A DNA stretch of 34,733 bases from Novosphingobium organovorum (GTDB taxonomy: Bacteria > Pseudomonadota > Alphaproteobacteria > Sphingomonadales > Sphingomonadaceae), in the NCBI RefSeq assembly GCF_022832435.1, contig NZ_JALHLF010000038.1, positions 1 through 34,733 of the forward strand. The letters run 5' to 3'. Numbering within the stretch: the stretch's first letter is position 1; each line of letters opens with the position of its first letter. A program made the position numbers and the translations under genes. The notes under the pieces were generated by a model, which was not told the DNA's origin, made no database searches, and saw only the letters and a program-made list of their open reading frames with translations. Positions 18,642-26,796 of this stretch are shown in pieces.

Positions 18642-18651
18642 GCAACGTTGC
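18642..18651. repeat. Palindrome GCAACGTTGC after receptor 1
   Basis: A perfect 10-bp palindrome lies between the receptor 1 stop and its terminator, with a further GCAACG at 18631-18636. The same hexamer is clustered upstream of this gene, so it may be a recurring protein-binding or mRNA element. Confidence 0.35.
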
Positions 18652-18662
18652 GAAACAAATCG

Positions 18663-18694
18663 GGGAGGGGCCTTCGGGCTCCTCCCTTTTTTTT
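18663..18694 (+). terminator. Intrinsic terminator after receptor 1
   Basis: A 10-bp GC-rich stem (one G-U pair) with a TTCG loop is followed by eight T. It separates the two receptor genes into independent transcripts. Confidence 0.93.
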
Positions 18695-18994
18695 GCCCGC
18701 GAGACGTGTGAACGGCGCGAAAATTCATCGGTTTTCGCACATTTCAATGTGTTGCAATGGTGCCATGGTGGTGTTGTTCTTTTAACACATGCAATCCGCA
18801 TTTGCTGCGGGCGCGAAAACTTCGTCTCGAAATTGTCATAAATGCCGGTCTAATGCGCGCTCGGCAGCGAGGTGCGACTTGCTGTTTTGAAGACGACCGT
18901 TGGCGGACGATCGCACTTCGTTGTGGGCAAGGGCTCGCTCGCCAAAGGGAAATGCCTCTCTTCACCGGGGGGCGCATTATGAGGTCGTTAGTTC
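18695..18994. other. Regulatory gap upstream of receptor 2
   Basis: These 300 bp hold no convincing ORF. The left half (about 18715-18845) is AT-richer and resembles a promoter region, but no clear consensus pair was found. At 18908-18923 lies CGATCGCACTTCGTTG, which matches the element before receptor 1 except for one missing base. The rest up to the start codon shows no similarity that I could see to the receptor 1 leader. Confidence 0.55.
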
Positions 18995-21478
18995 ATGAAA
19001 AAGCTCAGCTATTTCGCCGCAAGCGCGGCGAGCATCGCCGTCGCTGGCGTGCTTTGCTCCACCCCCGCCTTTGCCCAGTCGACGGGCGCGATCGACTTCC
19101 AGAACCAGGAAATCGTCGTCACCGGTCAGACCGAAAAGGGGATTGCCGGCGTTGAGCTGCCCGATTCCTCGAAGGCCAAGGAAGTGCTCGGCCAGAGCGT
19201 GATCAGCCGCGGCACTCCGGGGCAGACGATCAACGAGACGATCAACATGATCCCCGGTGTGAGCTTCACCAACAACGACGCCTACGGCTCGTCGGGTGGT
19301 AGCCTGATGATCCGCGGTTTCGACGACACGCGCATTTCGCAGACGTTCGACGGCATTCCGCTCAACGACACGGGCAGCTATTCGCTCTACACCAACCAGC
19401 AGCTCGACCCCGAGCTGATCGAGCAGGTCAACGTGAACCTGGGCACGACCGACGTCGATTCGCCCACCGCTTCGGCGTCGGGCTCGACGGTCAACTACCG
19501 CTCGATCAATCCCGACCACGAATTCGGCGCGCGCATGGTCGGCACGATCGGCCAGCACGACAAGATGCGCATCTTCGGGATGATCAACACCGGCGATCTC
19601 AACGAGTCGGGCACACGCGCCTGGTTCGCCGCCTCGCACGACACCTACAACCCCTGGTGGGGCGGTTACGGCAAGATCGAGAAGACCCAGCTCAACGCCA
19701 AGATCTACCAGCCGCTGGGCACCAACGGCGACTTCATCTCGGTTGCCGGGCATTACAACATGAACCGCAATAACAACGCCTCGGACTGGGCGCTTAGCAC
19801 GGAAACGTCGTACGCAGACGGTGGCATTCCGCTCAATCGTGCGGAGCGCGATTCGTACACCGTGTCGCGCTGCCAGGTTGCTGCGGGCGTTGAGGGTGTG
19901 TCCGATTCGGCCGATTCGTGCGGCACCGCCTGGGAATACGGCTACAACCCGTCGAACACGGGCAACATTCGCATCAATTCGCGCTTCACGCTCAGCGACA
20001 AGATGGTCCTGACCGTCGATCCGTACTACCAGTATACCTCGGCCAATGGCGGCAGCGGCTACGCCACCGCCTATGAAGGCACCTACAGCGACACCATCAC
20101 CAGCGGCTACATCGGCGGCAAGGCCTACCTCGGCGGCGTCGACCTCAATGGTGATGGCGACACCGACGACTACGTGCGCGTCGCGGCGCCCAGCCAGACC
20201 CGCACCAACCGCATCGGCGTGATCGCTTCGCTGCGTTACGACATCAACGACGACAACCGCGTGCGCGTGGCCTACACCTACGATCGCGGCCGTCACCGCC
20301 AGACTGGCGAACTGGGTCTGATCAATTCGGACGGCAGCCGCGCCAACTACTTCAACATCGATACCGCGCTGACCGACGTGAACGGCAACGTTCTCGAAAA
20401 GCGCGATCGTCTGTCCTACGCGATTCTGCACCAGATTTCGGGCGAGTACACCGGCGACTGGCTCGACAACACGGTCCACGTCAATGCGGGCGTGCGTGTG
20501 CCGTTCTTCCGTCGCAACCTGACCAACAACTGTCTGACGACCAGCAGTTCAGGTTATGTCAGTTGCTTCACGACCGACAGCACCGACGAAGCCGCCTACG
20601 CGGCTACCCTGTCGAGCTACGGCGCGCGGGACCAGCGCGAGTTCACCTACAGCCACGTGCTGCCGACCTTTGGCGTGGTCTACAACGCAACGCCCGAAGC
20701 GAGCCTCTACTTCAACTACTCGATGGGCATGCAGGTGCCGGGCACGGACAACCTGTACCAGACCTTCTACTATGAGGAAGGTTCGGCCGAGGCCCAATCG
20801 GCCAAGCCCGAAACGTCGAACAACTTCGACCTCGGTATCCGCTACCACAGCGGCATCATCCAGGCGAACCTGGGCGCGTGGTACACGATCTTCTCCGATC
20901 GCCTGTCCTCGGCCTACGACCCGACCACGCAGATCTCGACCTACACCAACCTGGGGACGGTTGACCGTTACGGCATCGATGCGACTTTCGCGGTCCAACC
21001 CGACAGCCACATCAAGGCCTATGTCTTCGGTTCGTACCTGTGGTCGAAGATCCGTGACGATGTCGCCACCGCGGACGGCTACGCCGATACCAAGGGCAAG
21101 ATGGAAGGCGGTATTCCGCACTACACCTTCGGTGGCCGTGTCGAAGCGAACGAAGGTCCGGTCTCGCTCGGTCTCGACGTCAAGCGCACCGGCGCGCGTT
21201 ACTACAACGACCTCAACACGCCGGTTTACGACGACGACGGCAACCAGATCTGGGGTTCGAAGGTTCCGGCCTACACCGTGGTCAACCTCGATGCGCGGCT
21301 GAACATGGGCTTCACCGGGATGGGCGACAAGACCTTCCTGCAGCTAAACGTTTCGAACCTGTTCAACGAGTTCTACTACGGCTCGTTCGACGATGCGGGC
21401 ACCGACAAAACCAACACCTCGTACACGTATGTCGGGGCGGGTCGCACGGTGACGATGTCGCTCAACCTCCAGTTCTGA
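18995..21478 (+). CDS. TonB-dependent outer-membrane receptor 2 of a tandem pair
   Basis: The protein has 827 residues and is a close paralogue of receptor 1. By eye most of the plug and many barrel stretches are identical, for example GGSLMIRGFDDTRISQTF, QQLDPELIEQVNVNLGTTD and AYTYDRGRHRQTGE. A signal peptide ends at AFA-QS, EIVVTGQ is the TonB-box-like segment, and the C-terminus is SLNLQF. The Cys pairs and the DLNGDGD loop (from residue 383) are conserved. Differences concentrate in presumed surface loops, such as the SYADGGIPLNRAERD region, which is longer than in receptor 1. This suggests duplication followed by change in ligand preference. The ATG follows GAGG by ten bases. It has its own upstream region and terminator. 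Confidence 0.95.
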   Translation: MKKLSYFAASAASIAVAGVLCSTPAFAQSTGAIDFQNQEIVVTGQTEKGIAGVELPDSSKAKEVLGQSVISRGTPGQTINETINMIPGVSFTNNDAYGSSGGSLMIRGFDDTRISQTFDGIPLNDTGSYSLYTNQQLDPELIEQVNVNLGTTDVDSPTASASGSTVNYRSINPDHEFGARMVGTIGQHDKMRIFGMINTGDLNESGTRAWFAASHDTYNPWWGGYGKIEKTQLNAKIYQPLGTNGDFISVAGHYNMNRNNNASDWALSTETSYADGGIPLNRAERDSYTVSRCQVAAGVEGVSDSADSCGTAWEYGYNPSNTGNIRINSRFTLSDKMVLTVDPYYQYTSANGGSGYATAYEGTYSDTITSGYIGGKAYLGGVDLNGDGDTDDYVRVAAPSQTRTNRIGVIASLRYDINDDNRVRVAYTYDRGRHRQTGELGLINSDGSRANYFNIDTALTDVNGNVLEKRDRLSYAILHQISGEYTGDWLDNTVHVNAGVRVPFFRRNLTNNCLTTSSSGYVSCFTTDSTDEAAYAATLSSYGARDQREFTYSHVLPTFGVVYNATPEASLYFNYSMGMQVPGTDNLYQTFYYEEGSAEAQSAKPETSNNFDLGIRYHSGIIQANLGAWYTIFSDRLSSAYDPTTQISTYTNLGTVDRYGIDATFAVQPDSHIKAYVFGSYLWSKIRDDVATADGYADTKGKMEGGIPHYTFGGRVEANEGPVSLGLDVKRTGARYYNDLNTPVYDDDGNQIWGSKVPAYTVVNLDARLNMGFTGMGDKTFLQLNVSNLFNEFYYGSFDDAGTDKTNTSYTYVGAGRTVTMSLNLQF

Positions 21479-21505
21479 TCGCTCTTTCGTAAAGAAATGG
21501 ACGTG

Positions 21506-21541
21506 AGGGGAGGGTCGAAAGACTCTCCCCTTTCTTTTTTT
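21506..21541 (+). terminator. Intrinsic terminator after receptor 2
   Basis: An 11-bp stem (AGGGGAGGGTC with its partner, one G-U pair) around a GAAA loop is followed by a long T-rich run. Confidence 0.93.
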
Positions 21542-21604
21542 GGTTCTTGAATGCTGTTTGCGTTCGTTGGGGGATGGGGGCAAGTGGGTTGAAAGGGGCT
21601 GGGT

Positions 21605-22034
21605 ATGCGTTCAGACAATCTTCCTCAGGCGCAAAGCCAGGCGCTGGGCGTGCTGGCCAATGCGTTCGACTTCGACGCCGGGGATTTGCTCGCGCCGGTC
21701 ATGCAGGCGCGCAGCCTGCTTCGCGATTGCGCGCTGGCGCAGCGGATCGGCCAGGCCTTCGAGGGGGCTGAACTGGCGCAATTTCAAGACGGTCTTGCGG
21801 ATCGCGGGCGGCATTCTGTTCGAATATTGCGGCATCCAGTGCATCGCGCATGCGGGCGCCTGGGGTGTGGCGCTGGCGGGGGCCGCAAGCGGGATCATGC
21901 CCATGCTGGTGGGCGCGGGCTTCGTGGTGCTGGGCGCGTGGCCAATGTGTAAGGGGCTCAGCGTGCTGCTGCCCGTCCTGGCCGAGCGGCTGGAAAGCGA
22001 GGTCGCCAGCGCATGGGATCAGCTCTGGGATTGA
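21605..22034 (+). pseudogene. Small membrane-protein gene interrupted by a frameshift
   Basis: The gene starts at ATG 21605 with AAGGGG six bases upstream and reads MRSDNLPQAQSQALG and a soluble helical part up to IGQAFEG. At 21763-21767 there are five G. Reading one fewer G would join this to the +1 frame, continuing LNWRNFKTVLRIAGGILFEY and two hydrophobic segments (ALAGAASGIMPMLVGAGFVVL; SVLLPVLAERL) to the stop at 22034, for about 142 residues in all. Without the shift the first frame continues as a low-quality tail rich in Arg, Gly and His to 21952. The case is therefore a single-base insertion in a homopolymer, real or a sequencing error; programmed slippage is less likely. I do not recognise the family. 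Confidence 0.65.
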
Positions 22035-22083
22035 ACTGCGGCGGGGAAGCGCCAACGCTGGGTGGCGCGCGCTTCCGGCAGGG

Positions 22084-22785
22084 CTACTTGTAGACGCAGG
22101 CGTCGTAGCCGCTGCTCTTCACCGTGGCGATACGGCGCGAGATGGTGTTGCCGTAGCGCAGCGTGAAGCCGCTCGGGCTCTTGACGCTGCGGGTCTTGGG
22201 GCTGGGCAGGGCGGCGGCCATGCGCGCCGCCTGGAGCGGGGTCAGGCTTGCGGCCGACTTGCCGAAATAGCGCTGCGAACCGGCTTCCACGCCATACGTG
22301 CCGATCCCCGTTTCGGCGACGTTGAGGTAGACTTCCATGATCCGCCGCTTGGTCCACAGGTGTTCGATCAGGAAGGTGAACCAGACCTCGAGGCCTTTGC
22401 GCGCGTAACGCGTCCAGCCCGTGCCTTGCCACAGGAAGACGTTCTTGGCGGTCTGCTGGCTGATCGTCGATCCGCCGCGCAGGAGGCCGCCTTCGGCGTT
22501 GCGCTTCATCGCGTTCTCGATCGCCTTGGTGTCAAAGCCGTTGTGGGTGCAAAAGGTGCTGTCTTCGGCGGCGATGGCGGCGGCGACCATGTTGCGGTCG
22601 ATCTGATCGAGCGACGTCCAGTCCTTGGTGATGCCGTTGCTGTCCATCAGCATCGTGAGCGTCACCGGCACCGGCACGAAGCGGAACACGAGGGTCACGC
22701 CGAGGCTGAGCAGGAGGAATGCGGCGATGATCTTGGCAAGCAGGCGCATGGCGGGAACGCGGGCTCCGGTTCGGACGGCAGACAT
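22084..22785 (-). CDS. mtgA: Monofunctional peptidoglycan glycosyltransferase
   Basis: The protein has 233 residues and is a GT51 enzyme that polymerises lipid II into glycan strands at the periplasmic face of the inner membrane. One N-terminal membrane helix (about 15-38) is followed by the GT51 motifs: AAEDSTFCTH with catalytic Glu74, GGSTISQQTAKN at 104-115, RKGLEVW with the second Glu near 133, and EVYLNVAETG at about 151-160. No transpeptidase domain follows, so it is the monofunctional type. The start chosen is ATG at 22783-22785 with AGGG about seven bases upstream; ATG at 22789-22791 would overlap it. A 9-bp inverted repeat lies just upstream. Confidence 0.96.
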   Translation of the reverse strand: MSAVRTGARVPAMRLLAKIIAAFLLLSLGVTLVFRFVPVPVTLTMLMDSNGITKDWTSLDQIDRNMVAAAIAAEDSTFCTHNGFDTKAIENAMKRNAEGGLLRGGSTISQQTAKNVFLWQGTGWTRYARKGLEVWFTFLIEHLWTKRRIMEVYLNVAETGIGTYGVEAGSQRYFGKSAASLTPLQAARMAAALPSPKTRSVKSPSGFTLRYGNTISRRIATVKSSGYDACVYK

Positions 22786-22810
22786 GGTCATGCCCTGGTG
22801 GATTGATTGT

Positions 22811-22850
22811 GACATTTGAGCGCGCCCCATCCGATAGGGTATCAAATGTC
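22811..22850. promoter_or_regulatory. 9-bp inverted repeat upstream of mtgA
   Basis: GACATTTGA (22811-22819) and TCAAATGTC (22842-22850) are perfect inverted copies 22 bp apart, located 26-65 bp before the mtgA ATG. This is where the promoter should lie. No T-run follows on either strand, so a terminator is unlikely; an operator or mRNA leader hairpin is more plausible. Confidence 0.5.
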
Positions 22851-22924
22851 AGAATCGAACCACTAGCCGATATGGCCGGTCTCGTGCCAGTCCTTGCGGG
22901 GCGGCGCAGTCGTGATTCCCACAC

Positions 22925-24691
22925 TCAGGCGGGAACCGGGGCCTCCTTGGCGGGCGAGTTTTCCGACGCGAAGGGGACGACCCGGTCGCGCCCTGCGTGC
23001 TTGGCCTGGTAAAGCGCCTGGTCGGCATCGCGGTAGAGATCGCGAAAGGCCCGCCCCGCCCGCGCCCGGCTGAGCCCGATGCTGACGGTGACCGGCTGGT
23101 GGGCGATGATGTCGCCGTGCGGGTAGGCGGCGATCGCCCGGCGCAGCGCTTCGGCGATGGCCGGCGCCGTCGCGGCCCGCTCGCCGTGGATCAGGAGCGC
23201 GAATTCCTCGCCGCCAAGCCGTGCGGGCACGCAGTCGGCAGCCTCGAACGTGGCGATGACCCGCGCGACGCTTTGCAGGACGCTGTCGCCCGCATCGTGG
23301 CCATGGCGATCGTTGACGCGTTTGAAGTGGTCGACATCGAGGAGCAGGAGCGCGGCCTTTCCCTCTCCGGCGTTCACGGCGGCGAGGGCGGGCTCGATAT
23401 CCTCGGTGAAGCCGCGCCGGTTGCGCAGCCCCGTCAGCACGTCGCGGCGCGCCAGTTCGCGGGCCTGGGCTTCGCCGCGCTGGGCCTGGGCGTGTTCGAG
23501 GTGAAGCCGCGCGTGGAGGCGCGAGGCGGCGGCGGCCAGCCACAGGGTCTGCCACGCCGCGGCAAGAACCACGAGCAGTTGCGGTCCGGCGCCCCACAGC
23601 CCCACGTTGCTGCCGATCATGTCGGCGCTGCTCAGGATCACGATCGGCAAGGCCCAGGCGGTGGCAAAGTCGCGCGCTTCTTGGCTGCCGCGCCGCCAGG
23701 CCCAGACGAGGCACACCGCAACGCCGAGCATGGTGGCGATGAGCAGGAAACCGATCATGGCGGCGGCAGCGTCCACCGGGCCGCTGCGCAGGAACGCGGT
23801 TGGAATACCGAGCAGCGAGCAGGCGGTGGCCATCGTCAGCACGATGCGCCGGGCCAGGCGGGGGGTCGCGGCTTCGCCCGGCGCAGTGATCGCGCTGAAG
23901 GCGGCAAAGGTGATCGCAAGGCACGCGATGGCCGAGCACGTCTGCGCGGAAAAGGTGCCGGCAAGACGTGGCGCGATCAGCAGGTGGGCCTGTGCCCATA
24001 TCGCGCCCCAGGCCAGCATCGCGCCCGCCCAGCCAGCCTGCCACAGCGGGTACTGGCGGCGCAGCGATCCGGCCAGTGAAGCGTTGTAGACCGTGCCGAC
24101 CAGCAGCAGCATGAGCGCCGCGCCGATGCACAGGCCCAGCGCGGTGCTCTGGATTGCGGCAGTGCCCCGGTCGAGCACGCGGATGCGCAGCATGTCGATG
24201 CTGGCGAGCCGGGTGAACTGGAGCGTGATGGCGCTGAGCGGGGCATCGCGCGCGGGCGGATCGAACAGCAGTTGCCCGCCGATCCGCCAGGCGTGCCCGA
24301 AGGCGCCGTTGCGCACCGATCGCACGACCTTGCGCCCATCGGCGTAGGTGAAGGTCACGTCGAGACGGTCGAAACGCGAATAGTGGACGAGCAGCGAGGG
24401 TTCGTGCCGGGCCGAGGGGGGGATGGCGCTGGCGGGAATGCGCAGCCAAAGCGTGCCGTTCTGGTATCCGGCCGCCGGTTCGCGCGAGCAGGTGAACGCG
24501 CGCGCGCGCGTGGCGGCGGGAGCGGGGACGGGGCTTTCGGCGTGGCACAGATCGGGTGCGAGGATGGTCTTTGCGTGCGCCCGAACCGGCAGCACCAGTG
24601 CCACGAGAACCAGAACCGCCAGGGCCAGCGCCTGGGCAGGGGCAGATGATCGAACGATCCGATCAAGCGTGAGGAGGGCGCGGCGGGGCAT
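22925..24691 (-). CDS. Membrane diguanylate cyclase with 7TM-DISM sensor and GGDEF domain
   Basis: The protein has 588 residues. The ATG at 24689-24691 follows GGGGG and gives a signal-like N-terminus ending near RAHA-KT. A periplasmic beta-rich sensor part (including QNGTLWLRIPASAIP, as in 7TMR-DISMED2 domains) runs to about residue 175. Seven hydrophobic segments follow to about 400, then a GGDEF domain with RRDVLTGLRNRRGF, LLLDVDHFKRVNDRHGHDAGD and the active site LGGEEF near residue 495. Synthesis of c-di-GMP from two GTP is expected. The residues just before GGEEF do not form the RxxD inhibitory site, so product inhibition through that site is probably absent. The ligand of the sensor is unknown. 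Confidence 0.93.
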   Translation of the reverse strand: MPRRALLTLDRIVRSSAPAQALALAVLVLVALVLPVRAHAKTILAPDLCHAESPVPAPAATRARAFTCSREPAAGYQNGTLWLRIPASAIPPSARHEPSLLVHYSRFDRLDVTFTYADGRKVVRSVRNGAFGHAWRIGGQLLFDPPARDAPLSAITLQFTRLASIDMLRIRVLDRGTAAIQSTALGLCIGAALMLLLVGTVYNASLAGSLRRQYPLWQAGWAGAMLAWGAIWAQAHLLIAPRLAGTFSAQTCSAIACLAITFAAFSAITAPGEAATPRLARRIVLTMATACSLLGIPTAFLRSGPVDAAAAMIGFLLIATMLGVAVCLVWAWRRGSQEARDFATAWALPIVILSSADMIGSNVGLWGAGPQLLVVLAAAWQTLWLAAAASRLHARLHLEHAQAQRGEAQARELARRDVLTGLRNRRGFTEDIEPALAAVNAGEGKAALLLLDVDHFKRVNDRHGHDAGDSVLQSVARVIATFEAADCVPARLGGEEFALLIHGERAATAPAIAEALRRAIAAYPHGDIIAHQPVTVSIGLSRARAGRAFRDLYRDADQALYQAKHAGRDRVVPFASENSPAKEAPVPA

Positions 24692-24761
24692 ATGTGAGCC
24701 CCCGCCTATCACAGATAGTTTGAAAATCCGCAGTTAATCCGGCCCCGGTCGCCCGACGAAC

Positions 24762-24794
24762 AAAAAGGCCGGATGGTTTCCCGTCCGGCCTTTT
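24762..24794 (-). terminator. Terminator after rpoH
   Basis: A 14-bp stem with one G-T wobble and a short loop is flanked by A5 on the left (T5 on the minus strand) and T4 on the right. It lies 39 bp beyond the rpoH stop. Confidence 0.9.
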
Positions 24795-24832
24795 GAGCCC
24801 TGCCGTGCCGGGCGGCCGACCCGCCGGGACGC

Positions 24833-25738
24833 TTACGCGGTAGGCAAGAGCTGCTTATCGGTGGCGATGCGGTTCATCGCCTTTTGCAGTTTCTCGAAGG
24901 CGCGCACTTCGATCTGGCGCACGCGTTCGCGGCTGACGCTGTAGACCTGGCTCAGTTCCTCGAGCGTCTTGGGGTCTTCGCTCAGACGGCGTTCGGTCAG
25001 GATGTCGCGCTCGCGGTCGTTGAGCTGGTCCATCGCCTCGACGAGCATGTCGTGGCGCACGGTCTTCTCTTCGGCCTCGGCGACGACTTCGTCCTGCAGC
25101 GGCTTGTCATCCTGGAGGATGTCCATCCACTGGCCTTCGCCTTCCTCGCGCAGCGAGACGTTGAGCGAGGCATCGCCGCCCATCATCATGCGCCGGTTCA
25201 TGTTGACGACTTCCTGCTCGGATACGCCCAGCGTGGTCGCGATCTTGGTCACGTCTTCGGGGTGGAGGTCCGAATCCTCGTAGGCGTCGAGATTCTTCTT
25301 CATCCGGCGAAGGTTGAAGAAGAGCTTCTTCTGCGCCGCGGTGGTGCCCATCTTCACGAGGCTCCACGAACGCAGGATGTACTCTTGAATCGAGGCCTTG
25401 ATCCACCACATCGCATAGGTGGCGAGGCGAAAGCCGCGATCGGGTTCGAACTTCTTCACGCCCTGCATGAGGCCGATGTTGCCTTCGGAGATCAGCTCGG
25501 ACACGGGCAGGCCATAGCCACGGTAGCCCATCGCGATCTTCGCGACGAGTCGCAGATGGCTGGTCACCAGCTGGGCGGCGGCTTCGGGATCCTCGTGTTC
25601 CTTGTAGCGCTGCGCGAGCATGTATTCCTGCTCGGGCTTGAGCACCGGGAACTTGCGGATTTCGGCGAGGTAGCGGTTGAGGCTCTGCTCACCGCCCAAG
25701 GCCGGAACCGCGGGAAGGTTGCGTTGCTTGTTGCTCAC
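24833..25738 (-). CDS. rpoH: RNA polymerase heat-shock sigma factor RpoH (sigma-32)
   Basis: The protein has 301 residues. Region 2 is clear (LISEGNIGLMQGVKKFEPDR, then RLATYAMWWIKASIQEYI) and includes the -10 binding helix. The RpoH-specific box QKKLFFNLRR follows it and separates RpoH from the housekeeping sigma. Region 4 has the -35 helix-turn-helix (LEELSQVYSVSRERVRQIE). It directs transcription of chaperone and protease genes; clpP in this window has a candidate RpoH promoter. The start is GTG at 25736-25738 with AAAGGACGG about eight bases upstream. rluD ends 95 bp upstream on the same strand. No confident promoter was found in the gap. Confidence 0.97.
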   Translation of the reverse strand: MSNKQRNLPAVPALGGEQSLNRYLAEIRKFPVLKPEQEYMLAQRYKEHEDPEAAAQLVTSHLRLVAKIAMGYRGYGLPVSELISEGNIGLMQGVKKFEPDRGFRLATYAMWWIKASIQEYILRSWSLVKMGTTAAQKKLFFNLRRMKKNLDAYEDSDLHPEDVTKIATTLGVSEQEVVNMNRRMMMGGDASLNVSLREEGEGQWMDILQDDKPLQDEVVAEAEEKTVRHDMLVEAMDQLNDRERDILTERRLSEDPKTLEELSQVYSVSRERVRQIEVRAFEKLQKAMNRIATDKQLLPTA

Positions 25739-25833
25739 TATATCCGTCCTTTCTAGGTCGGCACGCGGTCAAAGACCCTTGCGAGGCATCTTAACTTGCG
25801 GCCACCTGTTCATCCTAGCACACAAATCCGATT

Positions 25834-26778
25834 TCAGAGTCGCAATTCGTCGATCAGTGTCCGCATATCGTCGGGCAAGGGGCTCGAAAAACGAACCATC
25901 TGGCCAGTAACGGGGTGAAGGAAGCCAAGTTCCGCAGCGTGCAGAGCCTGGCGCGAAAAAGCGAGTCGGGACAGGATTGGCCGGATGGCCTTTGGTGTGC
26001 GTCCATATACAGGATCGCCCAGTAGCATGTGTCCGATTGACGACATGTGAACACGCACCTGGTGGGTGCGCCCGGTCTCCAGCCGGCATTCGATGAGGCT
26101 GGCGTGGGCCAGCGTCTCGAGCGTGCGGTAGTGGGTCACGGCGTGCTTGCCGCGTCCGTCCTCGACGATCGCCATCTTCTTGCGGTTGGCGCTCGACCGG
26201 CCGATCGCGCCGCGCACGGTGCCCGCCATCGGGATCGGCCGTCCCGCGACGACCGCGTTGTAGGCGCGTTCGATCGAATGGTCGGCGAACTGCGCGGCGA
26301 GGCCTTCGTGCGCGCGGTCGGTCTTGGCCACGACGAGCAGCCCGGAGGTGTCCTTGTCGATGCGGTGGACGATGCCCGGACGCGCGACCCCGCCGATCCC
26401 CGAAAGCTGGCCGCGGCAGTGGTGCAGCAGCGCGTTGACGAGCGTGCCGTCGGGATTGCCGGCGGCCGGGTGGACGACGAGCCCGGCGGGCTTGTCGATC
26501 ACGATGAGGTCGGCGTCCTCGTGGACGACGACGAGGGGAATGTCCTGCGCGGCGGCCGCGGCCGGTGCGGCCTCGGGCACGTCGATGGCATAAGGCGTGC
26601 CCGGCGCGACCTTGAGCGAGCCTTGCGCGGCGGCTTTTCCGGCGAGCGTCACGCGCCCCTCGGACAGCAGCGCCTTGACCCGTTCGCGCGAGAGGCCGCT
26701 GGCCTCGGCAAGCGCCTTGTCGAGCCGGCCGCCGGGCGGGGCGATGACCCCTTCGAGAATGTTTGCGGATGCGCCCAT
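25834..26778 (-). CDS. rluD: RluD-type 23S rRNA pseudouridine synthase
   Basis: The protein has 314 residues. An N-terminal S4 RNA-binding domain (GRLDKALAEASGLSRERVK, about 17-50) is followed by the RluA-family catalytic domain with HRIDKDTSGLLVVAK; Asp141 is the expected catalytic residue, close to Asp139 of E. coli RluD. Later motifs are LIECRLETGRTHQVRVH and HMLLGDPVYG. The family converts uridines in helix 69 of 23S rRNA to pseudouridine; assignment to RluD rather than RluC or RluA rests on domain order and length. The start at 26776-26778 is a choice: ATG at 26788-26790 is also in frame and neither has a strong ribosome site. The start region lies head-to-head with the JAMM gene, only 18 bp apart. 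Confidence 0.92.
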   Translation of the reverse strand: MGASANILEGVIAPPGGRLDKALAEASGLSRERVKALLSEGRVTLAGKAAAQGSLKVAPGTPYAIDVPEAAPAAAAAQDIPLVVVHEDADLIVIDKPAGLVVHPAAGNPDGTLVNALLHHCRGQLSGIGGVARPGIVHRIDKDTSGLLVVAKTDRAHEGLAAQFADHSIERAYNAVVAGRPIPMAGTVRGAIGRSSANRKKMAIVEDGRGKHAVTHYRTLETLAHASLIECRLETGRTHQVRVHMSSIGHMLLGDPVYGRTPKAIRPILSRLAFSRQALHAAELGFLHPVTGQMVRFSSPLPDDMRTLIDELRL

Positions 26779-26796
26779 GGACGCTAGCATTTGGGG

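Noticed and set aside
16038..18740. Very long open frame antisense to receptor 1
   Set aside because: Mirror of the receptor's biased codons; the product is Val/Arg-rich with no start site or known fold. The same applies to 18977-20479 opposite receptor 2.
21605..21952. The first frame of the 21.6-kb gene read straight through as an intact 115-residue protein
   Set aside because: After about residue 54 the composition becomes Arg/Gly/His-rich shadow sequence, while the adjacent frame gives convincing membrane helices.
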